64,000 bases of DNA from Coleofasciculus sp. FACHB-T130 (GTDB lineage: Bacteria > Cyanobacteriota > Cyanobacteriia > Cyanobacteriales > FACHB-T130), in the NCBI RefSeq assembly GCF_014695375.1, contig NZ_JACJOG010000046.1:124001-188000 (forward strand), in the 5' to 3' direction. Shown piece by piece: positions 8,424 to 19,444 of this stretch. The notes beneath the pieces were generated by a model. That model did no database searches. It was not told the DNA's origin and saw only the letters and a program-made list of their open reading frames with translations. The translations under genes and the position numbers were made by a program. Each line of letters starts with the position of its first letter. Position 1 is the stretch's first letter.

Positions 8424-10568
8424 ATGAGCAATATTAAACTAATGCCGACAGGTGTTCCCAACTTAGACGCCGTAATGGGCGGAGGCATCCCTGTTTACTC
8501 ACTGAATATTGTTGCTGGACAACCGGGGACAGGTAAGACAATCCTGGTGCAGCAAATGCTCTTTAACCACATCCGGAATCACAGCACTGCCAAAGTTCTT
8601 TACCTGACAACCCTTTCGGAGCCGACGTTGAAGGTGGTGCGCTATATGCAGTGCTTCAGCTTCTTTGATGTAGAAGTTTTTGGCGAACAGGTACTTTTTC
8701 AGGATATCGGGCCTTTTATCCGCGAGCATTCCCTGACCGAATTAGCTGACGAGATTCTCGCCAGGGTAGAAAAACACCAACCGGAAATTCTGGCGATTGA
8801 TTCCTTTAAAGCCATCCGCGATTTGTCTGACGACGTGAGTGATTTTCGTCGTTTCTGTTATGACCTCTCCGTTCGTCTAGCGAGTGCGCGGTGTACCGCC
8901 TTTTTATTAGGGGAGTATGACCGCTCGGATATTGGCGAAGGGGCAGAGTTTGCGGTAGCTGATGGCATTGTTTATCTAAACATTGCACTCCAGGAGGGGG
9001 AACAGCAGCGTTTTCTCCAGGTATATAAAATGCGCGGTCGAGCGACGGAGATGGTGCCTTACCCGTTTGCGCTCACAGATGGGGGGGTTCAGGTTTTGGG
9101 TTCAATGCTGACGCTCAAACGTCGGGAGACAAGTTTGGAGGAGGAGAGCGAGACGGCATCGACAGGAATTACTGGACTAGATAGCATTCTTCGGGGCGGC
9201 ATCCCTCAGGGGCGGTCTATCCTCCTTTCCGGCGTCTCTGGAACGGGTAAGACGACGCTTGCCATGCAGTTTCTCGTCAATGGCGCTCTTCAGGGAGAGA
9301 AGGGACTGCTGTTTTCTTTTGAGGAAACGCGCGATCGCTTGTTCCGAATGGCAGAGGGTTTCGGCTGGAACCCTCAAGATTTGGAAGCCAAAGGCTTGTT
9401 ACGGATCATTTTTATTCCCCAGACGGAGATTCGGGTCGAGGAACACTTAGAGTACATGGCACAGGAAATCGCAAGTTTCCAGCCTTCGCGCTTTGTCATC
9501 GATTCCTTTTCTGTCTTCCTGCACAAAGTGAAAGATTTGGCAGTGCAGCGGGAAAAAACTTTCCAATTGTCCACGCTGGTGCAGCGGGTTGGTGCGGTGG
9601 GTTTTCTCATCTCGAATATTCCCGCAGGCGAAGTGAACCGCCTTTCTCGCTTTGGGGTGGAAGAAACCGTGGTGGATGGGACGATTGTCCTTTCCACAGA
9701 TGTCAATGGTCTTCAGCGCCGACGCTACATAGAAGTTTACAAAATGCGAGCCGCCGACCATGTGCCAGGTCGCCACCGCATGGAAATCGGTCATCAGGGC
9801 ATTGAGGTGTTATATCTGGCACCGACTGAGCAAAAAACTAGCGGAATGAAGACACCGCCCCTACTGGCTTTCTCGCCGTTAAACGCGATCGCACGGGAGG
9901 GAGTTTTCTACGGTTCTGCTTGGTTGGTGCGGGGGGAACAGGGAGTTGGCAAGACGACGCTTGCCCAGCAGTTTGCGATTGAAGGATTGCAACGGGGGGA
10001 AAGCGCTCTGTTTATTGCTACAGAGGCTCCTAGCTACTTGCTACGCCAACAAATGGAAGTGTTCGGAGTCGAGATCGAGTCTTATTTGCGATCTCAACAC
10101 CTGCGTATTTTAGATACTCATCCTTTCTCTAGCGAAGAATATATTGACCTGACTGATATGGAACGCTTTCTCTACGATATCGAGCGTCACCTGCGGGCAA
10201 TGCCCAAACCCTGTCGGTTGATTACAGATTCTCTGACCCCGCTTGCTGTCCAATATGCTCCGGATGAGTTCATCACCTTCATCGAACGCAAGAATCGTCT
10301 GCTGCGGCAACTGGATGTGGCATTATTTGACACAATTCTCCCCAAAACACTCAATGAGAGCATTCTTTACAGCTTGCTTAATAGTTACGATGTCGTTCTG
10401 GATGTGTACGTTCCGAACTGGGGCGAGATGGGTCAGACGGGGCAAGGTTTTCGGGTACTTCAAGTCCGTAAATCTAGAGGGACTCACTCTGACACCCGCC
10501 CCTATCCTTACACGATTCGCCAAGGGAAGGGAGTTAGCGTCCAAGAAGGCTTTTACGGAGAAATTTAA
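8424..10568 (+). CDS. KaiC-like ATPase with three RecA-fold domains
   Basis: A 714-residue protein with three KaiC/RadA-type P-loops: GQPGTGKT (32-39), GVSGTGKT (270-277) and GEQGVGKT (504-511). Clock KaiC has two domains and about 520 residues, so this is a paralogue with an extra domain. Domain 2 keeps the paired catalytic glutamates (FSFEETRDRL, E300/E301). Domain 1 has SEP and domain 3 has TEAP at the matching place, so these may be weaker or only bind nucleotide. Domain 2 also keeps the KaiC-like entry TGITGLDSILRGGIPQG. KaiC-family proteins hydrolyse ATP slowly and act in timing or signal relay. It is cotranscribed with the 139-aa protein; kaiA and kaiB are not nearby. Confidence 0.9.
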   Translation: MSNIKLMPTGVPNLDAVMGGGIPVYSLNIVAGQPGTGKTILVQQMLFNHIRNHSTAKVLYLTTLSEPTLKVVRYMQCFSFFDVEVFGEQVLFQDIGPFIREHSLTELADEILARVEKHQPEILAIDSFKAIRDLSDDVSDFRRFCYDLSVRLASARCTAFLLGEYDRSDIGEGAEFAVADGIVYLNIALQEGEQQRFLQVYKMRGRATEMVPYPFALTDGGVQVLGSMLTLKRRETSLEEESETASTGITGLDSILRGGIPQGRSILLSGVSGTGKTTLAMQFLVNGALQGEKGLLFSFEETRDRLFRMAEGFGWNPQDLEAKGLLRIIFIPQTEIRVEEHLEYMAQEIASFQPSRFVIDSFSVFLHKVKDLAVQREKTFQLSTLVQRVGAVGFLISNIPAGEVNRLSRFGVEETVVDGTIVLSTDVNGLQRRRYIEVYKMRAADHVPGRHRMEIGHQGIEVLYLAPTEQKTSGMKTPPLLAFSPLNAIAREGVFYGSAWLVRGEQGVGKTTLAQQFAIEGLQRGESALFIATEAPSYLLRQQMEVFGVEIESYLRSQHLRILDTHPFSSEEYIDLTDMERFLYDIERHLRAMPKPCRLITDSLTPLAVQYAPDEFITFIERKNRLLRQLDVALFDTILPKTLNESILYSLLNSYDVVLDVYVPNWGEMGQTGQGFRVLQVRKSRGTHSDTRPYPYTIRQGKGVSVQEGFYGEI

Positions 10569-11078
10569 ATTTATATCTGGTTGCTTTTACTAAAAAGAGC
10601 CTTCCTACGGATAACGAGAAAGAAGGCTGGAAAGCTGTATCCTACTCCAACAAATCGATCAACCTCTGGTATGGGTAGAACCCCCCATCTTTGACATAGT
10701 GTATCGACGAATACTACAAAACAGGGAACAATATCATTAGACAAATTGACCGTGGTCAGATTGTTGAAGCGCCAAAATCAATAAAAAGCCTTTGGTAGGC
10801 TCTCCCGGAAAGCGCTAAGGGAGTACCTGCCAGGATAAATACCGCGATCGGGGAGTTATTTCGTAAAGACAACGCCAAGGGTGTCTGCTAAATTCTGGGA
10901 TTTTTGGCTGCATCTATTGCTAGCCATGATTTGCCGCACGTTTGCGGACTGGCGATCGCTTTCTTCGCATCTAGCGAAGAGCGCCCTTGATGCTGTTTCT
11001 TATTTGCTTGAGGACTAACTGCTTGTAGCTTTGCTGCTTTCCTTAAAATTTTTGCTGAATTATAAAAAGCCTCGTATT
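10569..11078. other. Intergenic region upstream of the LOV-GGDEF-EAL gene
   Basis: A 510-base stretch without a supported gene. It contains a 7-bp hairpin pair AGCCTTC/GAAGGCT (10598-10628), which reads as a T-tailed stem only on the minus strand, and a perfect small stem TCTTCGC/GCGAAGA (10962-10980) next to a HIP1 site. The promoter of the downstream signalling gene should be here; none is clear by eye. Confidence 0.45.
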
Positions 11079-13832
11079 ATGTTGAAAAAAATCGATGAGG
11101 AAGACCTCCTCCTAAAGATAGATCCAATAGAAATTCAGGATTATCGGGTCTTGCAACCCGTGGATGGCTCCGAGTTGAAGTATATAGAGTCCGTGATGGA
11201 GCGACAGCGTTTGGTCAGTGCTTTGGAACAGCAGGCACGAGAGTTGGAGGCGAGTCAGATGCGCTTCCGCACTTTGGAGATGCTGTACGAGCTTTTTTGG
11301 CAACTGGGTTACACCTTAAACTACGAAGAATTGGTGCGACTGATGTTGGCACACCTGCATCGTGCCGTGCCCCATGATGTCTCAGCGAGCATCTTGATGA
11401 CTGAAGACTTGTGCCATGTTTTCATCCAACCGAATTGCACCCTCGCGCCGGAAGTTCAGGAGGAAATCCAACAGCGGCTGCTCAAAACTTTTGTCCGCAT
11501 GAGGGGGAAAAATACCCAACTAGAGGCGGAGCAATGCCCAATTACAACGATAGAGCCACAGGGATTTGATGGAACGCGATCGCCCATTCACAGTTTGGGT
11601 TCGTCTTTCCAAGTGCCGATTATTAATGCTGAAGGCAACCAAGTGGTGGGACTGCTATTCGTGGCAGCTCAAGCGGAGGGAGCATTTACTGAAGAGCAGG
11701 TACGATTGCTGTACACGGTGGCGAACCAGGCTTCTGCCTCTATTCAGCGGTTGCGGACGCTGCTGGCTGCTGAACAACAACATTTAGAGAGCTTGGTAGA
11801 AAATTTGCCGGAGGGAGTGCTGCTACTGGATGCCAACCAGCGGATTGTTCTGGCAAACCAGGCGGCTTGGAAGTATCTGGCGCTCTTACAAAACCAGAGT
11901 TCTACTCCGAGCAATATTGTGACTTTTTTAGGAGAGCAGTCTTTGGAGATGCTGCTACAGCCACCGAGCGAGGGAAAGTTTTGCCATGAGGTGGTGCTGG
12001 AGGGAGTACAGCGCCAGGTTTTTGAAGTCGTCGCTCAACCGTTGATCGCCAAGGCGGGTTTAGGAACGAGCAATTGGGTGTTGGTGATTCGGGATGTGAC
12101 AGAACGCCAGCGGGTCGAGGAAACTTCCCGATTGCGCGATCGCGCGATCGCTGCTAGTAGTAATGGGATTGTTATCGTTGACGCCAGACTGCCCGATTTA
12201 CCTGTTATCTATGTGAATCCAGCTTTTGAGCGGATTACAGGTTATACGGCGGCGGAAGTCACTGGACGAAATTGCCGTTTTCTGCAAGGAGAAGAAACCA
12301 ATCAATCGGGGTTACAGGAACTGCGAACAGCGCTGCGGTTAGGAAAAGCTGCGACTGTTGTTTTACGCAACTTCCGTAAAGATGGCACCCATTTTTGGAA
12401 TGAGTTAAATGTCTCGCCGATTTACAACAGCGAGGGTGTTGTTACTCATTTTGTTGGCATTCAAATGGATATTACGGAGCGCAAACAAGCGGAAGAGCAA
12501 CTGCTGCACAATGCGTTTTATGATGTTCTCACCGATTTGCCCAACCGAGCTTTGTTCATGGAGCGCTTGCATCGGGCGCTTGAGCGAGCAAAGCATTCCG
12601 AGAATTATTTATTTGCCGTCCTGTTTTTGGATCTTGACCGATTTAAAAATGTCAACGACAGCCTTGGGCATATTGTCGGCGATCAAATGCTGATTGCGAT
12701 CGCTAAACGCCTAGAAAAAAGCCTTCGCCACGGCGATACGGTAGCGCGTCTGGGTGGAGATGAGTTTGCGATTCTGCTGGAAAATATCAATGGGATCGGC
12801 GATGCTACCCATGTTGCCGATCGCATCCATCAGGAACTGACTTTGCCGTTAAATTTAAACGGGCATGAAGTATTTACCACCGCCAGTATTGGCATTGCTG
12901 TAGGGGCAGGGTCTTCTTACCCCGACTATGGGGGTTATGAGCATCCAGAGGATCTCCTGCGCGATGCCGATATCGCCATGTATCGAGCGAAGGCACTGGG
13001 GAAGGCTCGTTATGAGGTCTTTGATAAAAATATGCACGCCCGTGCAGTGGCGCTGCTTCAGTTAGAAACTGATTTGCAAAGAGCGACTGAACGGGGAGAA
13101 TTTCTTCTTCACTATCAACCGATTGTATCTCTACAAACTAACCAGGTTGTTAGTTTTGAAGCCCTGTTACGTTGGCAACATCCCGAACGCGGTCTTGTTT
13201 CTCCGGGAGAGTTTATTCCGGTTGCAGAAGAAACCGGATTGATTACTCGGATTGGCTGGTGGGTACTGCGTGAAGCTTGTACCAAATTGCGCGAATGGCA
13301 GACGCAATTTCCGAGTTCTATCCCTTTGAGTATCAGCGTAAATCTTTCAGGTAAACAGTTTTCTCAACCAGATTTAGTGGAACGCATCGCTGAGATTTTC
13401 GCGGAAACTGGTGTGGATGCTAGCAGTTTAAAACTAGAAATTACTGAAAGCGCCATTATGGAAAATGTTGAATCTGCATCAGCGATGCTTTGGCGACTGA
13501 GAAAGCTGGGCGTTCAGTTATATATGGATGACTTCGGAACAGGTTATTCATCATTAAGTTACCTGCGGCGTTTCCCGATCGATAAGCTGAAAATTGACCG
13601 ATCTTTCGTTACCCAGATGGCAGGGGATAATGAGAGTCTGGAGATTGTCCGAACAATCGTGATGCTAGCTCACAATCTGGGAATGAATGCGATCGCAGAG
13701 GGTGTGGAAACTGTAGAGCAACTTGCTCAACTGCGATCGCTTCAATGTGAATACGCTCAAGGATATTTCTTCTCGAAGCCGGTCGATGCTGACACGGCGC
13801 GATCGCTCATTGCCAGCTCAAACACTCATTGA
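11079..13832 (+). CDS. GAF-PAS-LOV-GGDEF-EAL protein (candidate blue-light c-di-GMP enzyme)
   Basis: The frame extends upstream to a TTG at 11031, but the ATG at 11079 gives the natural 917-residue start (MLKKIDEED). Domains in order: a short coil; GAF (about 60-230); PAS (about 238-345); a LOV-type PAS (about 360-480); GGDEF (about 495-660) and EAL (about 675-910). The LOV core is GRNCRFLQG with adduct cysteine C399, and the other flavin contacts (N, R, N, N, Q in the typical LOV spacing) are present. GGDEF (559-563) is intact, with an RxxD inhibitory site five residues before it. EAL (694-696), DDFGTGYSS and KIDRSF are intact, so both cyclase and phosphodiesterase chemistry are possible. 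No membrane segment; cytoplasmic. Monocistronic. Confidence 0.93.
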   Translation: MLKKIDEEDLLLKIDPIEIQDYRVLQPVDGSELKYIESVMERQRLVSALEQQARELEASQMRFRTLEMLYELFWQLGYTLNYEELVRLMLAHLHRAVPHDVSASILMTEDLCHVFIQPNCTLAPEVQEEIQQRLLKTFVRMRGKNTQLEAEQCPITTIEPQGFDGTRSPIHSLGSSFQVPIINAEGNQVVGLLFVAAQAEGAFTEEQVRLLYTVANQASASIQRLRTLLAAEQQHLESLVENLPEGVLLLDANQRIVLANQAAWKYLALLQNQSSTPSNIVTFLGEQSLEMLLQPPSEGKFCHEVVLEGVQRQVFEVVAQPLIAKAGLGTSNWVLVIRDVTERQRVEETSRLRDRAIAASSNGIVIVDARLPDLPVIYVNPAFERITGYTAAEVTGRNCRFLQGEETNQSGLQELRTALRLGKAATVVLRNFRKDGTHFWNELNVSPIYNSEGVVTHFVGIQMDITERKQAEEQLLHNAFYDVLTDLPNRALFMERLHRALERAKHSENYLFAVLFLDLDRFKNVNDSLGHIVGDQMLIAIAKRLEKSLRHGDTVARLGGDEFAILLENINGIGDATHVADRIHQELTLPLNLNGHEVFTTASIGIAVGAGSSYPDYGGYEHPEDLLRDADIAMYRAKALGKARYEVFDKNMHARAVALLQLETDLQRATERGEFLLHYQPIVSLQTNQVVSFEALLRWQHPERGLVSPGEFIPVAEETGLITRIGWWVLREACTKLREWQTQFPSSIPLSISVNLSGKQFSQPDLVERIAEIFAETGVDASSLKLEITESAIMENVESASAMLWRLRKLGVQLYMDDFGTGYSSLSYLRRFPIDKLKIDRSFVTQMAGDNESLEIVRTIVMLAHNLGMNAIAEGVETVEQLAQLRSLQCEYAQGYFFSKPVDADTARSLIASSNTH

Positions 13833-13981
13833 TTCCTCCAACTCGCAAGTATTGAATTCACTCATTTCTGACAACTCAACTTTAGCGATTTGGAGATAAG
13901 TCAGCATCGAGAAGAATAAATTAGGTTCTTGTGCCGTATTTAATTCAAATGAGAATTGCTATCGATTTCTCGATTAATGTC

Positions 13982-15025
13982 CTAGCTACTGGCTGCTAAA
14001 ACATTCGTGGAGGCAGGGTGCAGCAATCCTGTCAAAAGTGATGCTGGACGTTGGCTGTAAGGCCAAGCAAAGGCATGACGGAATGCCGCCTCCTGACAAG
14101 CTTGCAACTGTTCAAAATCAATAATATCCAGTGTCAGCAGATTTTCATACTCAAAGGGCAGACGCACATTGTGTAACCCAGCATTATCAGTACAGATGGC
14201 AATATCTACACCCGCTTCAAAACAGCGGTCAAACACCAGTTTGAGTTGACGCATATCCTCCAACGTGCCTGTTTTTAAGTAAGTGGTAGGACATACTTCC
14301 AAACACTGATTTTGTTGAGCCAATTGTGGTAATAATTCTGGGTATTGCAGGGGGATTTGGATGCCGTGACCGATTCGCATCAAATACGGCAGCAGTTCCG
14401 GATAACAGCCAGAAGGGGTTTCGTAGAGATGACCCGTAGTTTTAATACCGAGCGATCGCGCATCTTTATACAATTGGACAAACTCATCTAGACGCTCGGA
14501 AATTTGAGCATCTCCCCCCGCCATGTCCACCGCGCAGACATATTCCTTCTTCTGTGCTGCCAAATCAACAATCGCCCGGTTTACCTCATAAGGGAGCCGC
14601 GAGTGCATACACAGAATTTGACTGGTGACAATCGGATACTCAGGTACCCGACTGGCTTTGCCGACAATATCCACAATTGTCGCCATTTGGTCAATTCGTT
14701 CTGATTGGCTTAAATGCTCGGACGTTCGCAGATACGGTGTATATCGCAATTCCAAATAAGCCAAATTCTCAAAGATATAAGCACCCCGAATCAGCCGATA
14801 AATGAAGTAGGGCAAAGTTTCTGCCGTTTGCGTACTTTCCACCAGCGTATGTAGTTCTAGATACTCATCCAGCGTGTTGCGGGGTCGCGTGTAAAATTCT
14901 TCAAACTCTGGGTAATTCGGAAATCGTTGAGCCAGCTCAGAATCGCTGCGATGGAAATACCGCCAAAGAATGCGAGGCACAACAGAACCGCCAAGATGGC
15001 GATGTAATTCAGCATATAAAGACAC
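13982..15025 (-). CDS. Adenosine deaminase family protein
   Basis: A 347-residue TIM-barrel amidohydrolase of the adenosine/AMP deaminase family. The N-terminal metal motif is ELHRHLGGS (usually HxHLxG). The catalytic HAGE is replaced by HLYE, keeping His and the proton-shuttling Glu. RIGHGIQ supplies the next His, and CTDNAG stands where SDDP is usual, keeping the first Asp. The metal ligands therefore look complete, but the substrate pocket differs from classical Add, so the substrate could be another purine nucleoside or an aminated analogue. It is divergent from purA, which suggests a purine salvage role. A plain adenosine deaminase call would be too firm. Confidence 0.82.
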   Translation of the reverse strand: MSLYAELHRHLGGSVVPRILWRYFHRSDSELAQRFPNYPEFEEFYTRPRNTLDEYLELHTLVESTQTAETLPYFIYRLIRGAYIFENLAYLELRYTPYLRTSEHLSQSERIDQMATIVDIVGKASRVPEYPIVTSQILCMHSRLPYEVNRAIVDLAAQKKEYVCAVDMAGGDAQISERLDEFVQLYKDARSLGIKTTGHLYETPSGCYPELLPYLMRIGHGIQIPLQYPELLPQLAQQNQCLEVCPTTYLKTGTLEDMRQLKLVFDRCFEAGVDIAICTDNAGLHNVRLPFEYENLLTLDIIDFEQLQACQEAAFRHAFAWPYSQRPASLLTGLLHPASTNVLAASS

Positions 15026-15140
15026 AGGAACCTCTTGCCAGTAATTGTGGAGTTGTTATCTTGTTAGTTGCTAAGGGTGCGCGGTGCGCCCCTTGTAGAT
15101 GTGAAGCTGCGAATTGTTAATCTGAAGTTGACAGCGGTAG

Positions 15141-16535
<1,395 letters not shown>

Positions 16536-16554
16536 TGGGCGAAAAAATTAAAAG

Positions 16555-16609
16555 TTAGAAATTAAAAATAGAAGAAAGACTATTTTCTAATTTTTAATTT
16601 CTAATTTTT
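16555..16609 (+). terminator. A/T-rich hairpin after purA
   Basis: Arms TTAGAAATTAAAAAT (16555-16569) and ATTTTTAATTTCTAA (16590-16604) are a perfect 15-bp match and are followed by TTTTT. It lies 20 bases after the purA stop. A/T-rich repeats of this kind are common in cyanobacterial spacers; here it may act as a terminator. Confidence 0.5.
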
Positions 16610-16660
16610 CATGAAGATCCCAATTACCAAGTCACGATTAGCAACTCACAAACAACGAAG

Positions 16661-17269
16661 ATGGAACATACAGTTGAATGTCAAAAGCGCCCTGAAGGGA
16701 GCAAGCCGAATGCCCTTCGTCGCAGTGGATTAGTCCCAGCCGTCCTATACGGGCACCAAGGAACTGAATCCATTGAACTGACTTTGGAAGCCAAAAAAGC
16801 TGAAACTTTACTCAAAGGTGCCTCCGTTAATAACACCTTGATCCAGCTCAACATTCCTGAGATTTCTTGGAGTGGTAAAACACTGCTCAAAGAAGTGCAG
16901 ACACATCCTTGGAAAAGAACCTCCCTGTATCACCTCAGCTTTTTTGCGGTCGCGGCTCATGGCGACCTAGATGTGCAAGTGCCCCTGCATTATGTAGGAG
17001 AAGCTTATGGTGTTAAGCAAGAGGGCGGCGTATTAGACCCCGTACTCAACGAACTTCAAGTACGGTGTGCGCCTGAAAGCATCCCAGATTCGATTGAGAT
17101 TGATGTCTCTAATTTGCATATCGGAGATAAACTGCATATCGGCGAACTTGTTTTGCCGCCTGGGGTGACAGCGCTTGGTGAGCCAGATCAAGTGACTGTA
17201 AGTGTCCTCCAACCTCAAGTCCAAGCTGAAGATCAAGAAACTGAGTCGGAAACTGAATCTGAAGCATGA
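16661..17269 (+). CDS. rplY: 50S ribosomal protein L25/general stress protein Ctc
   Basis: The 202-residue product has the two-domain Ctc (TL5) layout. An N-terminal 5S rRNA-binding domain shows [13 protein letters not shown] (about 20-32). A C-terminal beta domain runs from about 95 to 185 ([20 protein letters not shown]). It ends in an acidic tail [12 protein letters not shown]. Single-domain L25 is about 95 residues, so this is the longer form. It lies downstream of purA, with a hairpin between, and ends at a strong terminator, so it is the last gene of its unit. Confidence 0.94.
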   Translation: MEHTVECQKRPEGSKPNALRRSGLVPAVLYGHQGTESIELTLEAKKAETLLKGASVNNTLIQLNIPEISWSGKTLLKEVQTHPWKRTSLYHLSFFAVAAHGDLDVQVPLHYVGEAYGVKQEGGVLDPVLNELQVRCAPESIPDSIEIDVSNLHIGDKLHIGELVLPPGVTALGEPDQVTVSVLQPQVQAEDQETESETESEA

Positions 17270-17311
17270 GGCAATGGCTTTTTGCCAGTTTGTTTCTCAT
17301 TGGCTTGAAGA

Positions 17312-17339
17312 CCAGGGGTTAAGCCCCTGGCTTTTTTTT
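17312..17339 (+). terminator. Intrinsic terminator of rplY
   Basis: A perfect stem CCAGGGG/CCCCTGG with loop TTAAG, followed by C and eight T residues. This is the clearest rho-independent terminator in the window, 43 bases after the rplY stop. Confidence 0.92.
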
Positions 17340-17396
17340 AACTGTAATGACACATTCGTGAAGCGATACGTTTTCTCGCTATAAAACGCAAAAAAT

Positions 17397-18965
17397 ATGA
17401 CAGAAACTTCTTTTCCCCCTTTAATTCAGCAAATGTTGCAGCCGAGTTTTTATCCTCATCCGGTGACGCAACCCATTGAGCTGATTCAGACACACGTTTC
17501 TTATGTGTTATTGACAGGTGATTTGGTTTATAAGGTTAAAAAGCCGATGAATTTTGGCTTTTTAAACTATTCAACGTTAGAGCTAAGGCAGCATTTTTGT
17601 AACGAAGAGATCCGGCTGAATCAGCGCGGTGCATCGGAAATTTATTTAGAAATTTTGCCAATTACTCAGACAGACGACCAATTTCATCTAAATGGCACGG
17701 GCGAGCCGGTGGAATATGTGCTGAAAATGCGCCAGTTTCCCCAAGATGGCTTATTCAGCAATCTGTTTGAGCAAGGCTTGCTGACGGAAAAACTCATGGA
17801 GGACTTAGGACGGGTTGTTGCCAAATTCCATGAAAAAGCCCACACGGATGACTATATTCGTAAATTTGGTGAAGTGGCTCAAATTCGGGATGCTATCGAT
17901 GAAAATTATCGGCAAACTGAAAACTATATTGGTGGGCCGCAAACTCAGGAACATTACGAGGAAACCAGGCAGTATACAGACTCTTTCTTCGCTAATAGAG
18001 AGGAGCTATTTAAAAGCAGAATTCAAAATAATTGGATTCGGGAATGCCACGGGGATTTGCATCTGAGAAATATTTGTCTCTGGCAAGACAAGATTCTGCT
18101 ATTTGATTGCATTGAATTTAACGAGCCGTTTCGCTTTGTCGATGTCATGTTCGACATTGCCTATGCGGTGATGGATATGGATGCGCGATCGCGTCCAGAC
18201 CTCGGCAATGCCTATTTGAATACTTATGTCGAGCAGATGGGAGATTGGGAGGGGTTGCAGGTGTTGCCTTTGTACTTGAGCCGTCAAGCTTATGTACGGG
18301 CGAAGGTGACTTCTTTCTTGTTGAACGATCCGGCTGTTCCCGCAGCGGATAAGGAAAAAGCCGCCGCCACTGCTGCCCAATATTACCAACTGGCGTGGGA
18401 ATACACGCGATCGCCGTCCCCGGCGTATGCCTCTGTTAGCGGCTCCTCCCGCCAAGGAAAGCTGTTTTTGATGTCTGGTCTATCGGGTTCTGGAAAGAGT
18501 ACGGTAGCGCGGCTCCAGGCGCGACGTTTGGGGGCAATTCACATCCGTTCGGATGCGCTGCGGAAACATTTAGGCGGCGTTCCCTTAGAACAACCAGGAG
18601 GGGCAGACCTTTATTCCGATGAGATGACTCAGAAGACCTACAGCCGGTTGTTGGAATTGGGGATAATGCTGACTAGCCAAGGTTGGTCGGTGATTTTGGA
18701 TGCGAAGTACGATCGGCAGAAGTTGAGAGAAGATGCGATCGCTCAAGCCACTGCTCACCAAATCCCTTTGCAAATCCTCCACTGCACGGCACCAATGGAA
18801 GTTTGCCAGGATCGTCTCGCCTCCCGTACTGGTGATGTTTCTGATGCTACCGTTGACCTATTGGCGAAGCAACAAGCCACTGCTGAACCTTTTACTCAAT
18901 CCGAACAAGCCTACGTGAAAACTTTAGACACGACTCAGGATTGGGAGTCACAATTAAATAGCTAA
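17397..18965 (+). CDS. Bifunctional phosphotransferase-like/P-loop kinase fusion
   Basis: The 522-residue product joins two kinase-type domains. Residues about 1-330 are aminoglycoside-phosphotransferase-like, with the Brenner motif CHGDLHLRN and the following DCIEFN (metal-binding DxxE/DFG equivalent). Residues about 350-522 are a zeta-toxin/gluconokinase-like P-loop domain, with Walker A GLSGSGKST and the follow-on SDALRKHL. This fusion is widespread in bacteria and usually annotated as AAA family ATPase. The substrate is unknown; it probably phosphorylates a small molecule rather than an antibiotic. The hairpin at 18961-19024 begins at its stop codon. Confidence 0.88.
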   Translation: MTETSFPPLIQQMLQPSFYPHPVTQPIELIQTHVSYVLLTGDLVYKVKKPMNFGFLNYSTLELRQHFCNEEIRLNQRGASEIYLEILPITQTDDQFHLNGTGEPVEYVLKMRQFPQDGLFSNLFEQGLLTEKLMEDLGRVVAKFHEKAHTDDYIRKFGEVAQIRDAIDENYRQTENYIGGPQTQEHYEETRQYTDSFFANREELFKSRIQNNWIRECHGDLHLRNICLWQDKILLFDCIEFNEPFRFVDVMFDIAYAVMDMDARSRPDLGNAYLNTYVEQMGDWEGLQVLPLYLSRQAYVRAKVTSFLLNDPAVPAADKEKAAATAAQYYQLAWEYTRSPSPAYASVSGSSRQGKLFLMSGLSGSGKSTVARLQARRLGAIHIRSDALRKHLGGVPLEQPGGADLYSDEMTQKTYSRLLELGIMLTSQGWSVILDAKYDRQKLREDAIAQATAHQIPLQILHCTAPMEVCQDRLASRTGDVSDATVDLLAKQQATAEPFTQSEQAYVKTLDTTQDWESQLNS

Positions 18966-19024
18966 TCGAAAAGTGGCTAATTGAAGGATTCAACCACTCT
19001 TCGGTTAGCCACTTTTGGATTAGC
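18961..19024. repeat. Long inverted repeat overlapping a stop codon
   Basis: Arms of about 20 bp with one mismatch: GCTAATCGAAAAGTGGCTAA (18961-18980) against its near-complement at 19005-19024, with a 24-base loop. The left arm contains the stop codon of the upstream kinase fusion. There is no T tract. Possible 3'-end stabiliser or terminator. Confidence 0.55.
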
Positions 19025-19033
19025 CAGACACTT

Positions 19034-19444
19034 ATGACGAACAAAGGCAATGGGTTCAGATCCCTGGGACTCTCAAGTGGGTTCTCTGCTGGGTTGAAGT
19101 ACTGGTTGTTTTTTCTGATTTGCTTTGTAATGCTGGGGTATCGGGTGCCCTTAAGCATCTTTCTGGGGGCGGTTGGGGGTTTTGCAGGGGCATGGGTGGT
19201 TGCCTGGTCAAAAGCCAAAGATGAACCCCGGCAGGTACGCTCAGAGGAGACGAAAGAAGGTTCCAATGGGCGGAATCGGAATAATTCGGCAAACAGAAAA
19301 CGCTATGGTAAACCCAAAAAACAATATCGTGGCTTAAGTGGTCGTCGCGACCGGGGCAACCTAGGAAATAACCAACAAAACAATACAGCCTACAACACAG
19401 AAGATAGCCGGGAAGACAACACAGAAGATAACCGGGAAGAATAA
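19034..19444 (+). CDS. Small membrane protein with a charged, low-complexity tail
   Basis: I do not recognise the family. The 136-residue product has two predicted membrane segments (about 22-41 YWLFFLICFVMLGYRVPLS and about 42-60 IFLGAVGGFAGAWVVAWS). A long tail follows that is first basic (NRKRYGKPKKQYRG, SGRRDRG) and then rich in Asn, Glu and Asp. The last 15 residues contain a direct repeat (EDSREDNTEDNREE) arising from a repeated 21-base unit. The tail looks disordered and cytoplasmic. No operon partner is evident. Confidence 0.65.
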   Translation: MTNKGNGFRSLGLSSGFSAGLKYWLFFLICFVMLGYRVPLSIFLGAVGGFAGAWVVAWSKAKDEPRQVRSEETKEGSNGRNRNNSANRKRYGKPKKQYRGLSGRRDRGNLGNNQQNNTAYNTEDSREDNTEDNREE

